Shown in pieces: positions 45,584 to 56,000 of a DNA stretch of 64,000 nucleotides. The stretch is from positions 62,001 to 126,000 of the forward strand of contig JAGFMI010000027.1 in NCBI GenBank assembly GCA_021030905.1, in the 5' to 3' direction. Within the stretch, counting starts at the first letter, position 1; each line of letters starts with the position of its first letter. The translations under genes and the position numbers were made by a program. This stretch comes from Pyrenula massariospora. Lineage: Eukaryota; Ascomycota; Eurotiomycetes; Pyrenulales; Pyrenulaceae. Under the pieces are notes generated by a model. The model was not told the origin of the DNA and ran no database searches. It saw only the letters and a list, made by a program, of their open reading frames with translations.

Positions 45584-46396
45584 TCATAGCTCCGTTCCTT
45601 CATTTCCGTCATTAAATGGAATGCATTTGCCCCTATCGCCCTTCCCGTCCTTCGCACAACCAATCGGACATCTCCCCCCTTCATCAAATTGCCACCCAAA
45701 CAGCCCATCGTTCCTTATCCTCTCCCCAAGCACATCCCCCACTAGTGCTGTTTCTCTCCCTCCATTCAGCCTTCCACTCCTCTCGAAGACTTCCTCCGCT
45801 CTCATCTCAAACTGTGCCCACCCCTTGTCTACCAAATAATCAACGCTAACACCGTACACCACGCTCCCAACACCCGCCCATCGAATGGCTGCCGCGCACA
45901 TGGTGCATGGCTCCGCTGTCGAGTATAGCGTGAGGTCTTTCCACGCGACAGGGGAGGGTAGGATGGCGGAGCAGTTCTGCAGGGCGGCGATTTCGCCGTG
46001 CAGCGTCGGGTCTCGGGATGCGGCGTTGACGCCAGTGCAGAGGAGGGCGCCGTGAGGCTGGGCGGTGGAAGTAGAGGAGTGATTGACAAGGAGGGCAGAG
46101 AAGGGATAATGAGGACAGGGGTTGGGGAAGAGGGAAAGGGCATGAGACATCCAGTGGGTGAGGGAGGCGTCTGGGATTGAAGGGCGTGGCGTAGGAGTGA
46201 GCTTCTTGGTGGAAGGTGGGAGCGTAGAGATTATATAATTGGGGAGGTAGAGTAACAATAGTACTATCACGGTAATAGTTGTAGACTGAATAGCGATATT
46301 CAGCACAGGCTTGCTGCTGGATTTTGCACGTGTCGAGGGTGTTAACTTGGCTGGTTGTTTTAATGTCACCTTCTCGGAGGCGATGGAGCTAGCCAT
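45584..46396 (-). CDS. Membrane-anchored CMP/dCMP-type zinc deaminase
   Basis: An intronless frame of 270 residues with the cytidine/deoxycytidylate deaminase fold. The zinc site is complete: HGE (His133, Glu135) and PCTMC (Cys164, Cys167), separated as in the family. The segment TGVNAASRDPTLHGEIAAL and EPCTMCAAAIRWAG resembles guanine deaminase and Tad-type enzymes more than free cytidine deaminase. An N-terminal hydrophobic stretch at about 36-58 (IAIQSTTITVIVLLLLYL) suggests a membrane anchor with the deaminase domain beyond it, unusual for a nucleobase deaminase. The substrate (nucleobase, nucleoside or tRNA) cannot be decided. Several further Cys near the end (GGRCPIGC) may form a disulfide if the domain is lumenal. 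Confidence 0.87.
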   Translation of the reverse strand: MASSIASEKVTLKQPAKLTPSTRAKSSSKPVLNIAIQSTTITVIVLLLLYLPNYIISTLPPSTKKLTPTPRPSIPDASLTHWMSHALSLFPNPCPHYPFSALLVNHSSTSTAQPHGALLCTGVNAASRDPTLHGEIAALQNCSAILPSPVAWKDLTLYSTAEPCTMCAAAIRWAGVGSVVYGVSVDYLVDKGWAQFEMRAEEVFERSGRLNGGRETALVGDVLGERIRNDGLFGWQFDEGGRCPIGCAKDGKGDRGKCIPFNDGNEGTEL

Positions 46397-47346
46397 ACTG
46401 CTAGAGCAGGCGCCTTAATGCAGGGTTGGAAAGTGCTCGATGATGCATCAACGGTTCTGGAGGCACGGAATTCTTGAACAAATGTGCCTCACATCTGCAT
46501 CTGAGCTAGAGATCAACGATGGGAAAGAAAGCTCCGTAGCTATTTCTATAGAATGGATGTAGTTACGGCTCTCCGATGCTATAAAAGTTTACTTTGACGA
46601 ATCAAAGCGCAAAGAACATTGACATAAAACGCATTTAATCATAGTCTTACTTGAGTGAACACTTGACGAGAGTGTGGGGTAAGTGTGGGAAAGTGTGGGG
46701 TTGAGTGGCTAGGATGGCCCCTCAAAGATGGCAACGATCTTAACATAGTAGGCTTCTAGGCTGTCCGACAATGAGGGACTAATGTAAGCGGTCTTGAGTA
46801 TGATCACCTGGTAAAGACGCCGCTTTAAGGTTATCATATCACCGATGATAAGATGAGGCCGCAAAAGATCAAACCGCGTCTCCACAGGCTACGCCTCCAA
46901 AGGGAAGCGATACCCGTTATCGATAAAGCAAGGCCGCGAACTCTTGGCGCGTGTTGCCCGCACAGCCGACCCGCTCCATAGCTCCACCTGCACAGCAAAA
47001 AACTCCCTCTACTGGCGAACCATGGACGAGCTAGCAAACAGAAAAACTGCATCTCGACCACGCTGTCGGCGCCCACGAGGCTCGAAGGATGCAGCTGCCC
47101 GGACATGCCCCTCCTTCAAAATCCCATGCCATCCCCACCCTGGCTCAATTTTTCTTGCATCCTCCCACTCCTCTTCCGCCTGCGGTAGAGTGCGAACACA
47201 GTGAGCGACTTTGGAGTTTTGCGCTCACTAATCGGATCAAAACTCCTATCGGCTACCTCTAAAGTAACACTTTACGGAAGTAGTATACAGAAGCGCTACT
47301 CTTAGCTCAGTCCTAATATTAATCAACTTCCTCTGTCGACTCTGCA
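46397..47346. promoter_or_regulatory. Divergent promoter region, deaminase gene / SLC35F-like gene
   Basis: This 950 bp region between divergent start codons holds both promoters. It includes the short spaced repeat at 46671-46699. The frame 46944-47204 has no family signature and was not called. Confidence 0.45.
46671..46699 (+). repeat. Three spaced copies of AGTGTGGG
   Basis: The octamer AGTGTGGG occurs at 46671, 46682 and 46692, that is, once per helical turn, about 275 bases upstream of the deaminase start and 650 upstream of the transporter start. It could be an array of binding sites. Confidence 0.6.
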
Positions 47347-48561
47347 ATGGATAAGGGAATTTCTGCAGTCCACACCAGCTCCGACATCCCACCAGGCCAA
47401 TCTCCTGTATCTTCGTCTCACGGCCCGCCGGAAGTCATCGACGCCATCAACAATGACCATGGCGTCGAGGCTAAGTCACATCCCCGCTGGCGTACTCGTT
47501 TCTCCTACTTTCTGACGAAAGAATTCTGGCTGGTCCTGCTTCTCGGCCAAATCCTGGCCCTTTGCGTGACTGGGACTAATACCTTCACCTCCCTCCTGGT
47601 TCAAGAAGGCACCTCCATCCCGGCTTTCCAGACCTTCTTCAATTATGTCCTCCTTAACATCATCTATACATCTTGGACACTCTATAAGCATGGCCCCCGT
47701 GGCTGGTCCCGCATGCTCCTCACTCGCGGCTGGAAGTATATAATCCTCTCCTTCCTTGACGTCGAGGGCAACTACTTCACCGTGCTCGCGTACCGCTATA
47801 CTACCATTCTCAGCGCCCAGCTAATCAACTTCTGGGCCATCGTCATCGTCGTCCTCATATCCTTCTTGTTCCTCCGCGTCCGCTACCACTGGGCCCAAAT
47901 CCTCGGCATCCTCGTCTGCGTCGCCGGAATGGGCCTGCTCCTAGCCAGCGACCACATAACCGGTTCCAACGGAGGCGACATCTCCTCCGGCAACCAACTC
48001 AAAGGCGACCTCTTCGCCCTCCTCGGCGCCACCTTCTACGGCCTCAGCAACGTCGCCGAGGAATACCTCGTCTCCACCCAGCCCCTCTACGAGGTCATCG
48101 GCCAGCTCGGCTTCTGGGGCATGCTCATCAACGGCGTGCAGGCGGGCATCTTCGACCGCGCCTCCTTCCGCGCCGCGACGTGGAACGCCAAGGTCGCCGG
48201 CTACCTGACCGGCTACACGCTCATCCTGTCCCTCTTCTACACCCTCGTCCCCCTCCTCTACCGCCTCGCCAGCGCCGCCTTCTTCAACATCTCCCTCCTG
48301 ACCGGCAATTTCTGGGGCGTCATCATCGGCCTGAGGGTTTTTGGGTTGCATGTGCACTGGATGTATCCGCTGGCGTTCGCGCTGATCATGGTGGGGCACT
48401 TTGTGTATTATCTGGGCAAGGGTGTGTTGGGCGAGGCAAAGAAGGCTTGGCTGGGCGAGGGCCAAGAAAGGGGCATTAGTGGGCTCGGAACAGCGAAGAA
48501 GAAGATGGAGGAAGGAAGACCGGCGGGGCATTTGGAGTCGGAGAGTGCAGGAGTGGTTTAG
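47347..48561 (+). CDS. SLC35F1/F2-type membrane transporter (DUF914)
   Basis: An intronless frame of 404 residues with about ten hydrophobic segments between residues 55 and 350, flanked by hydrophilic ends. The pattern matches the SLC35F (DUF914, PF06027) branch of the drug/metabolite transporter superfamily: TKEFWLVLLLGQILALC, FLDVEGNYFTVLAYRYT, the LSAQLINFWAIV segment, GDLFALLGATFYGLSNVAEE, and a LLTGNFWGVIIGL block near the end. Such proteins lie in the secretory or plasma membrane; the substrate of fungal members is not established. Third codon positions in the second half are very rich in C, which produces a long antisense shadow frame (47941-48747). It is divergent from the deaminase gene. 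Confidence 0.93.
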   Translation: MDKGISAVHTSSDIPPGQSPVSSSHGPPEVIDAINNDHGVEAKSHPRWRTRFSYFLTKEFWLVLLLGQILALCVTGTNTFTSLLVQEGTSIPAFQTFFNYVLLNIIYTSWTLYKHGPRGWSRMLLTRGWKYIILSFLDVEGNYFTVLAYRYTTILSAQLINFWAIVIVVLISFLFLRVRYHWAQILGILVCVAGMGLLLASDHITGSNGGDISSGNQLKGDLFALLGATFYGLSNVAEEYLVSTQPLYEVIGQLGFWGMLINGVQAGIFDRASFRAATWNAKVAGYLTGYTLILSLFYTLVPLLYRLASAAFFNISLLTGNFWGVIIGLRVFGLHVHWMYPLAFALIMVGHFVYYLGKGVLGEAKKAWLGEGQERGISGLGTAKKKMEEGRPAGHLESESAGVV

Positions 48562-49279
48562 GTAGGTCAAATGGAATTGTGGGATGCTTAGGGGCAAATT
48601 TTGCATCGTGTAGACACGGTTTTCTGCTGCCATGGGTAGTGGTACATGTTTTTGAAAATACAACTCCAACGATAAACATATTCTCATGAAGCAAGGCTCT
48701 TGAATTCTGTTACATTCCGGCGTCGTTATTAGTGTTACTTCTTGCAATCAGATGTTAACACCGGCCTCCAGCTCTGTACAACTCCTTGATCAAAAGATCT
48801 TGCATTGCGCCGTGGAGAATCCCTGATCTCCCAACGATATGACACTGGGTCTGTGGGCAATTCCCGCAAACTTCAATGACCATTTAACGCCCTTCATATG
48901 CTTCTATCTTGTGTATGAACTATGAAAACGCCTATTTTCGCACCTATCGAGAACTTCACCGTTTTGAATATCTATTAAAAGTGTTTGATTGTGCTTGGGT
49001 CGTGGTCCGGAAGAGCGTCGGGAGATTTTTCACGGATCTGAAATGTGAGGAAGACGAGGGTGAGAATTCAATTGTTGCTGGGTGCATCAAGGCGGGCGGA
49101 TTTTGGAAAGACCGAGGCTTGAGAGACGACGGCTGAGGACCCCTGGGCCTTTGAATAGATTTTCGGAAATGCGGAAGAAAATTAGCAGCGGCCGTAGACC
49201 TCGCAATAACAAAGTTCCTCGTCAGGGCAACTGCTCACATTAATCACGGAAAGCGGTGGAAGGTGAAGCCGTAGACTTA
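48562..49279. other. Convergent 3' flanks, SLC35F-like and DUF3431 genes
   Basis: No gene is recognised in these 718 bases; one frame (48909-49136) has no signature. Confidence 0.4.
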
Positions 49280-50224
49280 CTAAACGGCGTCCTTTCCGAA
49301 AATGACATGCCAGAGAAACTCCATCACCCGCCCGCTCTTCGCGTCGTCCTTCTCCGTTTCAATGACCCAATTGCGGAATTTGACATAATCGGATTGAGGT
49401 CGTTGGCGGACTTGTCCTTTGGAGACCGCGAACTGTGCGCAGCAGGCAGCACCAACTTCTGTCGGCATATAAAGTTGCTTCTCCTTGTCTTCGAGTTTGG
49501 ACGCTGGCTGGGAGTTATTTGCTGGTGGAGTGCTTGTATCCATGAAGATTTCCTGCCAGACTTCCCGGGTCGCATGGTTGTTTTTGCGATGTGGCTTTTC
49601 ACATCCGGGATTCCAATTACAACGCAGGTTAACGTAGCCGTTCCTTTGAACAAAGTCTAACTGCAGAGCTCGCATTGCCGCGACATTGTCATGTAGCGGC
49701 GTATCCACGTGCCACGCCTTAAAGAAACCGGAACGGTGGGAGTGAAGGAAACCAATTGTCGCAGGTAAGTGGTCATAGTGGTCGACCAGGTAAGTTAAGT
49801 AAGCCATAGACTCGTGGCCTTTGTTGATTGGCGTGGTAAGAGAGTTAGGAGAGGTGAGAGTGTCAGGGGAGGGATTGACTGTGTAGATAGCTCTTTGCCA
49901 GCTGTCGGGATCAGTTCATCAGCTTCAATTCACGCAGTAAAAGAAAAGCGAACGAGGCGCTCATGCATACTCTGGAAGTTCTTCTGCTACCCATCGCGTG
50001 TCATCTTTTTCCATTCTGGCTATCACAATTATCTTATCTCCTACAAGGGCTCCCACAGGAGGCTGTCGATGAGGCAGCTCGAGAGTAAGCCGCTCAAGGG
50101 AGGTCCGTATGTACGCCCCGAAATTGTACTGGTCGCCCAGGTCCGAAACATGCCTCCATAATAAAATCGTGATTAAAGCAGCTACAAACAGCGTACTCAG
50201 ACTAAAGCGTAATCCGCATTTCAT
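49280..50224 (-). CDS. DUF3431 protein with N-terminal membrane anchor
   Basis: Two exons (49971-50224 and 49280-49901) flank a 69 bp intron (49902-49970, GTATGC to GACAG), giving 291 residues. Residues about 5-24 form a hydrophobic signal anchor, typical for a type II membrane protein of the Golgi or surface. The joined junction ELPDWQRAIYTV, then NKGHESMAYLTYLVDHYDHLP and ATIGFLHSHR, is the signature of DUF3431 (PF11913), common in ascomycetes and distantly glycosyltransferase-like. Further on come GYVNLRCNWNPGC, EVGAACCAQFAVSKGQVRQRP and a C-terminal MEFLWHVIFG block. No activity has been assigned to the family that I know of. Family assignment is secure. Confidence 0.9.
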
Positions 50225-51052
50225 GTTGGGGGGGAGCCCGATGAAGAAGGCGTGAAGTGAAAAGGAAGAGGAAAAGACGGGCCAGAGTTGTTTAGACGAT
50301 CAGAAGAAGACATTAAGAAGAACGTGAAGATGCCGAAAACCAAGCAAAGGAATGTAAGAAGTAAAAGGGCCAAGATAGGCCAAGTACCAAGAGAACGTGG
50401 GCAGAAGGAGTAGAATGGAAGGAAAGCTGGGCTCGCGTCGGTGGGTTGGCTATGCTCAGAAAGGAGAAGGGACTGACTCGATGGGAAGCTGCTCGGGCGG
50501 AGGTTTTTTGCGGGTTAAGGGGAGCTTTGGTGGTAGTGCCTTCGCTAGGGCCTGCAGGGGGACCGTTAGCAGCCTCCAACGGAACCGGGGCCCGGATATC
50601 TTGATGTTCACGCCTATCATCATTCGCAACCAAAAAATGCTTTTCGCGGTTGCAGCAGTGGTAGTGGGACGAAGTCAGGAACCGTTCCGGATGTGGGGAA
50701 CTGCTTCCGGACCTTAGGCCTAGATCTTTCAAACAAGCTTACTGCTCCTTCAAGCAAGCTTACAGCTCCCCATGTTAGAGCCTCATGTACGTTGCGAATC
50801 ACAGACCTTAAGAGAGCGCGAGCCTCCGGCCCGGAACGTGGCGACTGGGTTTAGTGCAGGCGCACAGTGGGGGCGCACCAGCACTGCATGATGGCGATCC
50901 GAAGATTTGTCAATAGAAAGAGTCAAAACTAGAATTTCCATGAACATCGAGACATTATGTACAGATATGCCATTTAAGCTAATTGCGAGTTTTCTTGGTG
51001 CTTCTGACAGACTTGCTTGTAGGCCCATCGATATCGACACGTGCCGTACCAA
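50225..51052. other. Intergenic, DUF3431 gene promoter and cwc24 3' flank
   Basis: Both neighbours are on the minus strand. The frames at 50313-50732 overlap on opposite strands and show no signature. A short direct repeat near 50734 is listed separately. Confidence 0.45.
50734..50769 (+). repeat. Two copies of a 15-base unit with 21-base period
   Basis: CAAGCTTACTGCTCC at 50734-50748 and CAAGCTTACAGCTCC at 50755-50769 differ at one base. A local duplication is the simplest reading. Confidence 0.7.
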
Positions 51053-52122
51053 TCATTCCTCCTCTGCCGCAGAATCTTCTTCACTAACCTCCTCTCCCCT
51101 CTCCAAAGCTTGCTCTCTCCTCTTCTTCACCCGCTCTCGTTTCTTCTCGAGCAGCCTTTTGAGCTTCTTAGCCACATTAAACACGCCACCGGTCCCAGCC
51201 CCACATGCCGCGCACGACGGGTTCTTCCGATACCGTTGCAGTGCGCACGCTTCGCAGAAATAATGTCCACATTTGGTGACGATCGGATTGGTGTACGATT
51301 TTTTGCAAATGATGCATGCAAATGGTATGCTCTCGAGTAGAGTATCGTCATCTTCATCTTCAGCTTCATTGCCTGCCGATCGGTTGGCCGACGCCACCGT
51401 CTTGCCCACAATCTTCTTGCCCTTCGTCCCAATCTCCCAGTCGCGATCCAGCTCCCAGCCTTGCTTGACATCCTCACGCATATGGGAAAACTTACACGAA
51501 TCCCCATAGCCACAGTAGCCGGTCTGTTTATACTAGCGACGCTGTTAGCCAATGAATAGGAAATAGTCAAATGGAGATAGGAACAACATACGTCTTTGCA
51601 GGTGTCTGGGGCATAGTCTGTAACGGTAATCGTTCGAACATTTGTCGCGGCCTTGATTGGTCCGACCTGTTTTGAATGCGCATTCGGATTCTTCTGTATG
51701 AAAGACTGGTAATTTGCGACGCCGGTATAAGTTCCAGCCTTATTCTCCCCGTCACCTGCTCTTGGCCTTGTTGTACCCAGCAAGTCCGATGAACTCATGT
51801 CATTGTTCCTTTCCTCATCGTACCAGTTTGAGGCCTTGGTTGCGACATCGGTCTCGGATATCTTGGAGGTGCCTGTAAAAGTGTCTCGAGTTTCCTGCTC
51901 CTGTGGCGGTCGAGTAGCGGCCGATGAGGCGGTCACGCCTGCGTTATTTCTTCTCCGCTTGATTCTGTGGCCCTGTTCGTCGTCTGAAGATGTAAAGCTG
52001 GAGTCGGAATCAGAGGCGGGGGGTGGCGTGGCAGGTCTCTTTCGAATGCTAGTCTTTGCCTTGCCTGCACGCTTCTTGAAAGCAACCAGTGGAAGCTCCG
52101 CGGCTGCTTCAGGACCTTCCAT
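51053..52122 (-). CDS. cwc24: Pre-mRNA-splicing factor Cwc24 (RNF113-like), CCCH and RING fingers
   Basis: Cwc24 binds the 5' splice site region in the activated spliceosome just before the first step. Exons 51592-52122 and 51053-51532 flank a 59 bp intron and give 336 residues. Residues 1-110 are Ser/Arg/Lys-rich. A CCCH zinc finger (Cys175, Cys184, Cys190, His194, spacing C-x8-C-x5-C-x3-H) is split by the intron, directly after Lys-Asp. A RING finger follows with Cys250, Cys253, Cys265, His267, Cys270, Cys273, Cys284 and Cys287, all present. The tail is rich in Lys, Arg and Glu and probably coiled. The layout is diagnostic for the family. It is divergent from the apsA gene. Confidence 0.95.
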
Positions 52123-53054
52123 CAGGTGAGATCGCGGTACAGCAAGACGGAATACTTTAGTTGACAGTAAAAAGAAGATGGGACAGCATCAGCTGGCAAT
52201 GTTTTGCATTGGGCGGTTTTATGATGATGGCTGACCAAGCACATCGAGCCGTGGAAAAGGACGGAGAATGATCGGCACGTGACTTTGACTTTCGGCAGCC
52301 CGCGCCGGTCCTTGATGCGGCGGGCTGAAGAAGAATCTCATTGTCCAGCGCCGGATGTTTTGTATCTTAAGGTAGATGTCGATGGACAACCTGGTCAAGC
52401 GCGAGTCACACCGCTTTGAGAACTTGCCCCCTACGTAACACGTCTTCTTCTGTCAATCTGTGGCTTTGGCGGCTCACGCGGCGAAATCTTACTGGCAAGC
52501 TGCTAAGGATTGGCTTGTTTATGCACCGCTCCGTGCCCAATCATCACCCCACAGACCCCGGCTCCTGAAATGATCTGGCTGCCGTGGGACCAGCCCAAGA
52601 AAAACAAACCATCTTTATCACTTACTCAAAACAACAACCACATCCTTTTCCCTCAGCTGCCTTCTTGTCGCCTCTGGCGTTTCCGCAGTCCCTAGAATCA
52701 TCCCATTGCCTCTCGTCGCTCGTTTGCATTGCTCCGAGAAAACTAATTCACATACTTCCGCTTAGCAGACAAGACCGACGCGTGTTTGGCCGAAAATTTT
52801 GCCAAGAAAATACTATAGTTGCGGGAGGCCGATAATTTCTCTGAATTCAATTCCATCTAAGCGGCCGAGGCTCTGGTTCGGGTGCGCATTCTTGGGTGAA
52901 TATTTAGGCGGAGGACTTCACTGTCTTTCTGTCTACGTACTCATTACACCCGTTTCAAGGAGCATGAAGTTTGGTGCTACGCTCGGGTCAGACAGCAAAA
53001 GACCACTTTGAGCCCCTCGTTTCGACTCATCGCCTTGATTCGTCGCTTTCCAAT
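52123..53054. promoter_or_regulatory. Divergent promoter region cwc24 / apsA
   Basis: This 932 bp region between divergent start codons contains both promoters and probably a long apsA leader with pyrimidine-rich runs (around 52610-52740). An in-frame upstream extension of apsA begins with GTG and was not used. Confidence 0.45.
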
Positions 53055-56000
53055 ATGGCCGAGTTCACTTCCAACGGTGGCTCCCAAGACCTCGACGTCC
53101 CTGAAATGGATCCAACGATATTGGGCGGCGAGGACCCCTTCGTTACAAACAACTCGGCCTCCCATAACCCTCATCCACACCGATATTCATCGTTCGATAC
53201 GATGTCTTTGAATACAAACTCCAAGTCGTCTCCTTCGCAAGTAAAAAGAACCTTAGAGACACACCTTGCAGAAACGGAAAGAAGGCTCCAGGAAGCTTCG
53301 AAGCTAGGGACATCTTTGGTGCAGCAAAGACAAGAATTAAGCGACAAATTGCAGGAAGTGGAGAGACAGCAAGATGAGTCAGAGATAACTCCAGAGCTTC
53401 GTGAACGACTTGCTGCCCTGGAGAAGGAATATAACGAGGTTGGAAGAGAAAGTGCACGAGCAATCCTGGCACCTAAATCTCGAGTTGTAAGCCTCGAAGA
53501 AAGACAGTCAACGGGTAGTCCTGTCAAGTATGAGAGCCAAGCTAGTGGTTCACCAACCAAGCTATCTGTGCCGTCAAGAAAACAAAGAAATCAACAATCG
53601 AGCAGGGTTGGTGATATACAATTTGCTGCAGACATAAGTACATCACTACTTGCACAAGTCCGGACACTGCAGGGATTGCTTGCAGAGCGTGAAGACACTC
53701 TGAAATCTGTCAACCTGGAAAAGTCTCGGCTAGAATTGGAAGCTGAAGGTTTTAATCAGCGCCTTCGTGTCCTCGACGAGAGTGAACAGCGCTACAAGGA
53801 TGAAAATTGGAACCTTGAAACTCAGGTGCATGAACTAAGTGCTACGGCAAAAGAGGCCGAAGATCGAGAGAAGAAACTGAACAGCAACCTCTCAGCCGCG
53901 CTTAACGAGAAGACCAAGGCAGAATATGAGCTAGATGATCTGAAAATATCGAGCAGCAAGCTTTCAGACGAGCACACAGCCGCGAAAAAAGCCCACGACT
54001 CAGAACTTCATGCTTTGCGCAGGACTCTTGACGTTGGTGACACAGAGAGGTCTTCTCTACAGAAAAAGATCGACGATCTTGCATTGCAGAACCAGGAATT
54101 GGCGAAATTCGCGGCAGCACGTTTTCGTCAGGACCAAATTGATAGCGAGAAAGACCTCAGTTTCCTAGATGAGGACCTTTCGAAAGACCTATCCACGCCG
54201 GATCATTCCCCTCCACCTTCACCAAGCAAAACACCCCGGCATGGTACACTTGATTCAGAGACGCTTAAGAACTCCCTACATCACGCGCACAGAATGATAC
54301 AAAACCTTAAGAACAACATTCATCGTGAAAAGACTGATAAGATGGAGCTTAAGCGCATGCTTCAAGACGCTCGAGATGAGCTCGAGACGCGACGTGGCGA
54401 CGGAGCTAGCGGTGGTGCCAAACGCCAAAAGTCTAGATCCGAAATGTTTAAGAAGCCTCCACGCTCCGACATGTTGGGGGCAAGTCGAAGAAGCCGAACT
54501 GATTTTGAACTGGAAGAAGCGGGATGGGAGGACCAGACCGGCCATGATAGCCCTAGTCAGAAAGCAGCTGCGAGGCAGCCCGTTGGCAGCGCGCACAGCA
54601 CGGACATGAGTGACGCTTACCAGACTGCTAATGAGACGGATGCGTTTGAAACTGCAAATGAGAAAGATACGACCGAGAGCGAGGCTTTCGAGACTGGCGC
54701 TGAAAGTCTTGCAGGGGATAGCACAGATGAATTGACTGAGACCGAGTCTCGTCCCAAGAAGGACGGTACACTACGCTCCAAAAAACCCTCAAGTCTAGGT
54801 TTGAGGAAGCCAGGTGATCGTTCTTCTTATATTAGTACTGCATCCACTTCCGCTGATGAAGAGGATATCAAGACTCCAATCCAGTCTCATCCACAAAAGT
54901 ATCTGCTGAAGATGAAACGAGGGCTGTTCTCTGGGCGGTCGCGAGGGTCTACAGATGCTGACAGCAGCCCGGCAGGCGCTAGGGACTCCCCTTCGAGTTA
55001 CCTGAGTAATCGCAGCACCCCAGCTCCTGAGGGTAACAACCTGTTTGCTGAGCTTGGGGAATTGAATGGAGCTGGAAGTGATGGAGAATACAGCACTCCC
55101 GCACGGTCAAGTATTGTTTCTGGTAAATCAACGCCTGCCATCGCGAATGCTAGTCGAAGAAGCACACCTCCTACTCTACCGGACATGATCGATTCTGGCA
55201 CGATGACGGACCCTTGGGAACCTGTAACAGAAGTTAACAATACCGAAGGTGACAATCTGCGAACTTCAGATATGTCTTCTATGGTACCTGCTCCATCCGA
55301 ATTTCCTCTGCCGCCAAGTCATCCCGGTTCACCTTACGTGCTAGATACCAACTCACAATTCACACCGCAAAAAGGTTGGCAAGAAAGCCCTCTCCGACAT
55401 ATGTCAAGCTTTATCACCCCGCCGAAGACAATCTGGGACGAGCAAGTAGCCCAGGATAGCGCGGAAAAGCCGGTCGAAATTCCCAGCCCGAAACTCAAGT
55501 TGTCTGACGTGTCGACTGTTCACACAGGACCTGAACTGCGTGAGAATAAGCTACCAGGAAATGCCTCATCAAACCAAGCATCACAACTAGACATGTCCAA
55601 TGTGATTTACCTTGACACTCAGCCTCAGCCGAGGGAAAAGTCACGGCTTTACTTGGACGCCACGGCGACAGAAGAACCTGCGGTGCCAACACCACTATCC
55701 ATCTCAAAATTGACATCACAGCACACCATCCCAGAGTTTCCTATTGCGCAAAATGGACTTACAACAACGCTTCCTGAAACTCTTTCATTCTCGCGCCTCT
55801 CGACTCAGGACATTGCACCTATTGCAGTACCAATTGACACACCTACAGGTGGAAAGATTGGCCAAGGCGTTGGTCTGTTAGGCTCTGTTGGAGCGGCCTT
55901 AGGTTTCGCCAAAACTAAGGATGACAATATTTCGGGCATCCAAAAAGATCTTGACACGGCTATACGAATGCCTCGTAATGGATCTGTACTGACAAAGGAA

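Noticed and set aside
47941-48747. Minus-strand open frame of 268 codons antisense to the SLC35F-like gene
   Set aside because: It mirrors a C-rich third-position coding stretch; the protein is Glu/Val/Ala-rich and without any family signature.
37381-50224. Secondary-metabolite or polysaccharide-degradation gene cluster
   Set aside because: The enzymes here are unrelated and mixed with housekeeping-type genes; no core synthase or pathway regulator is present.
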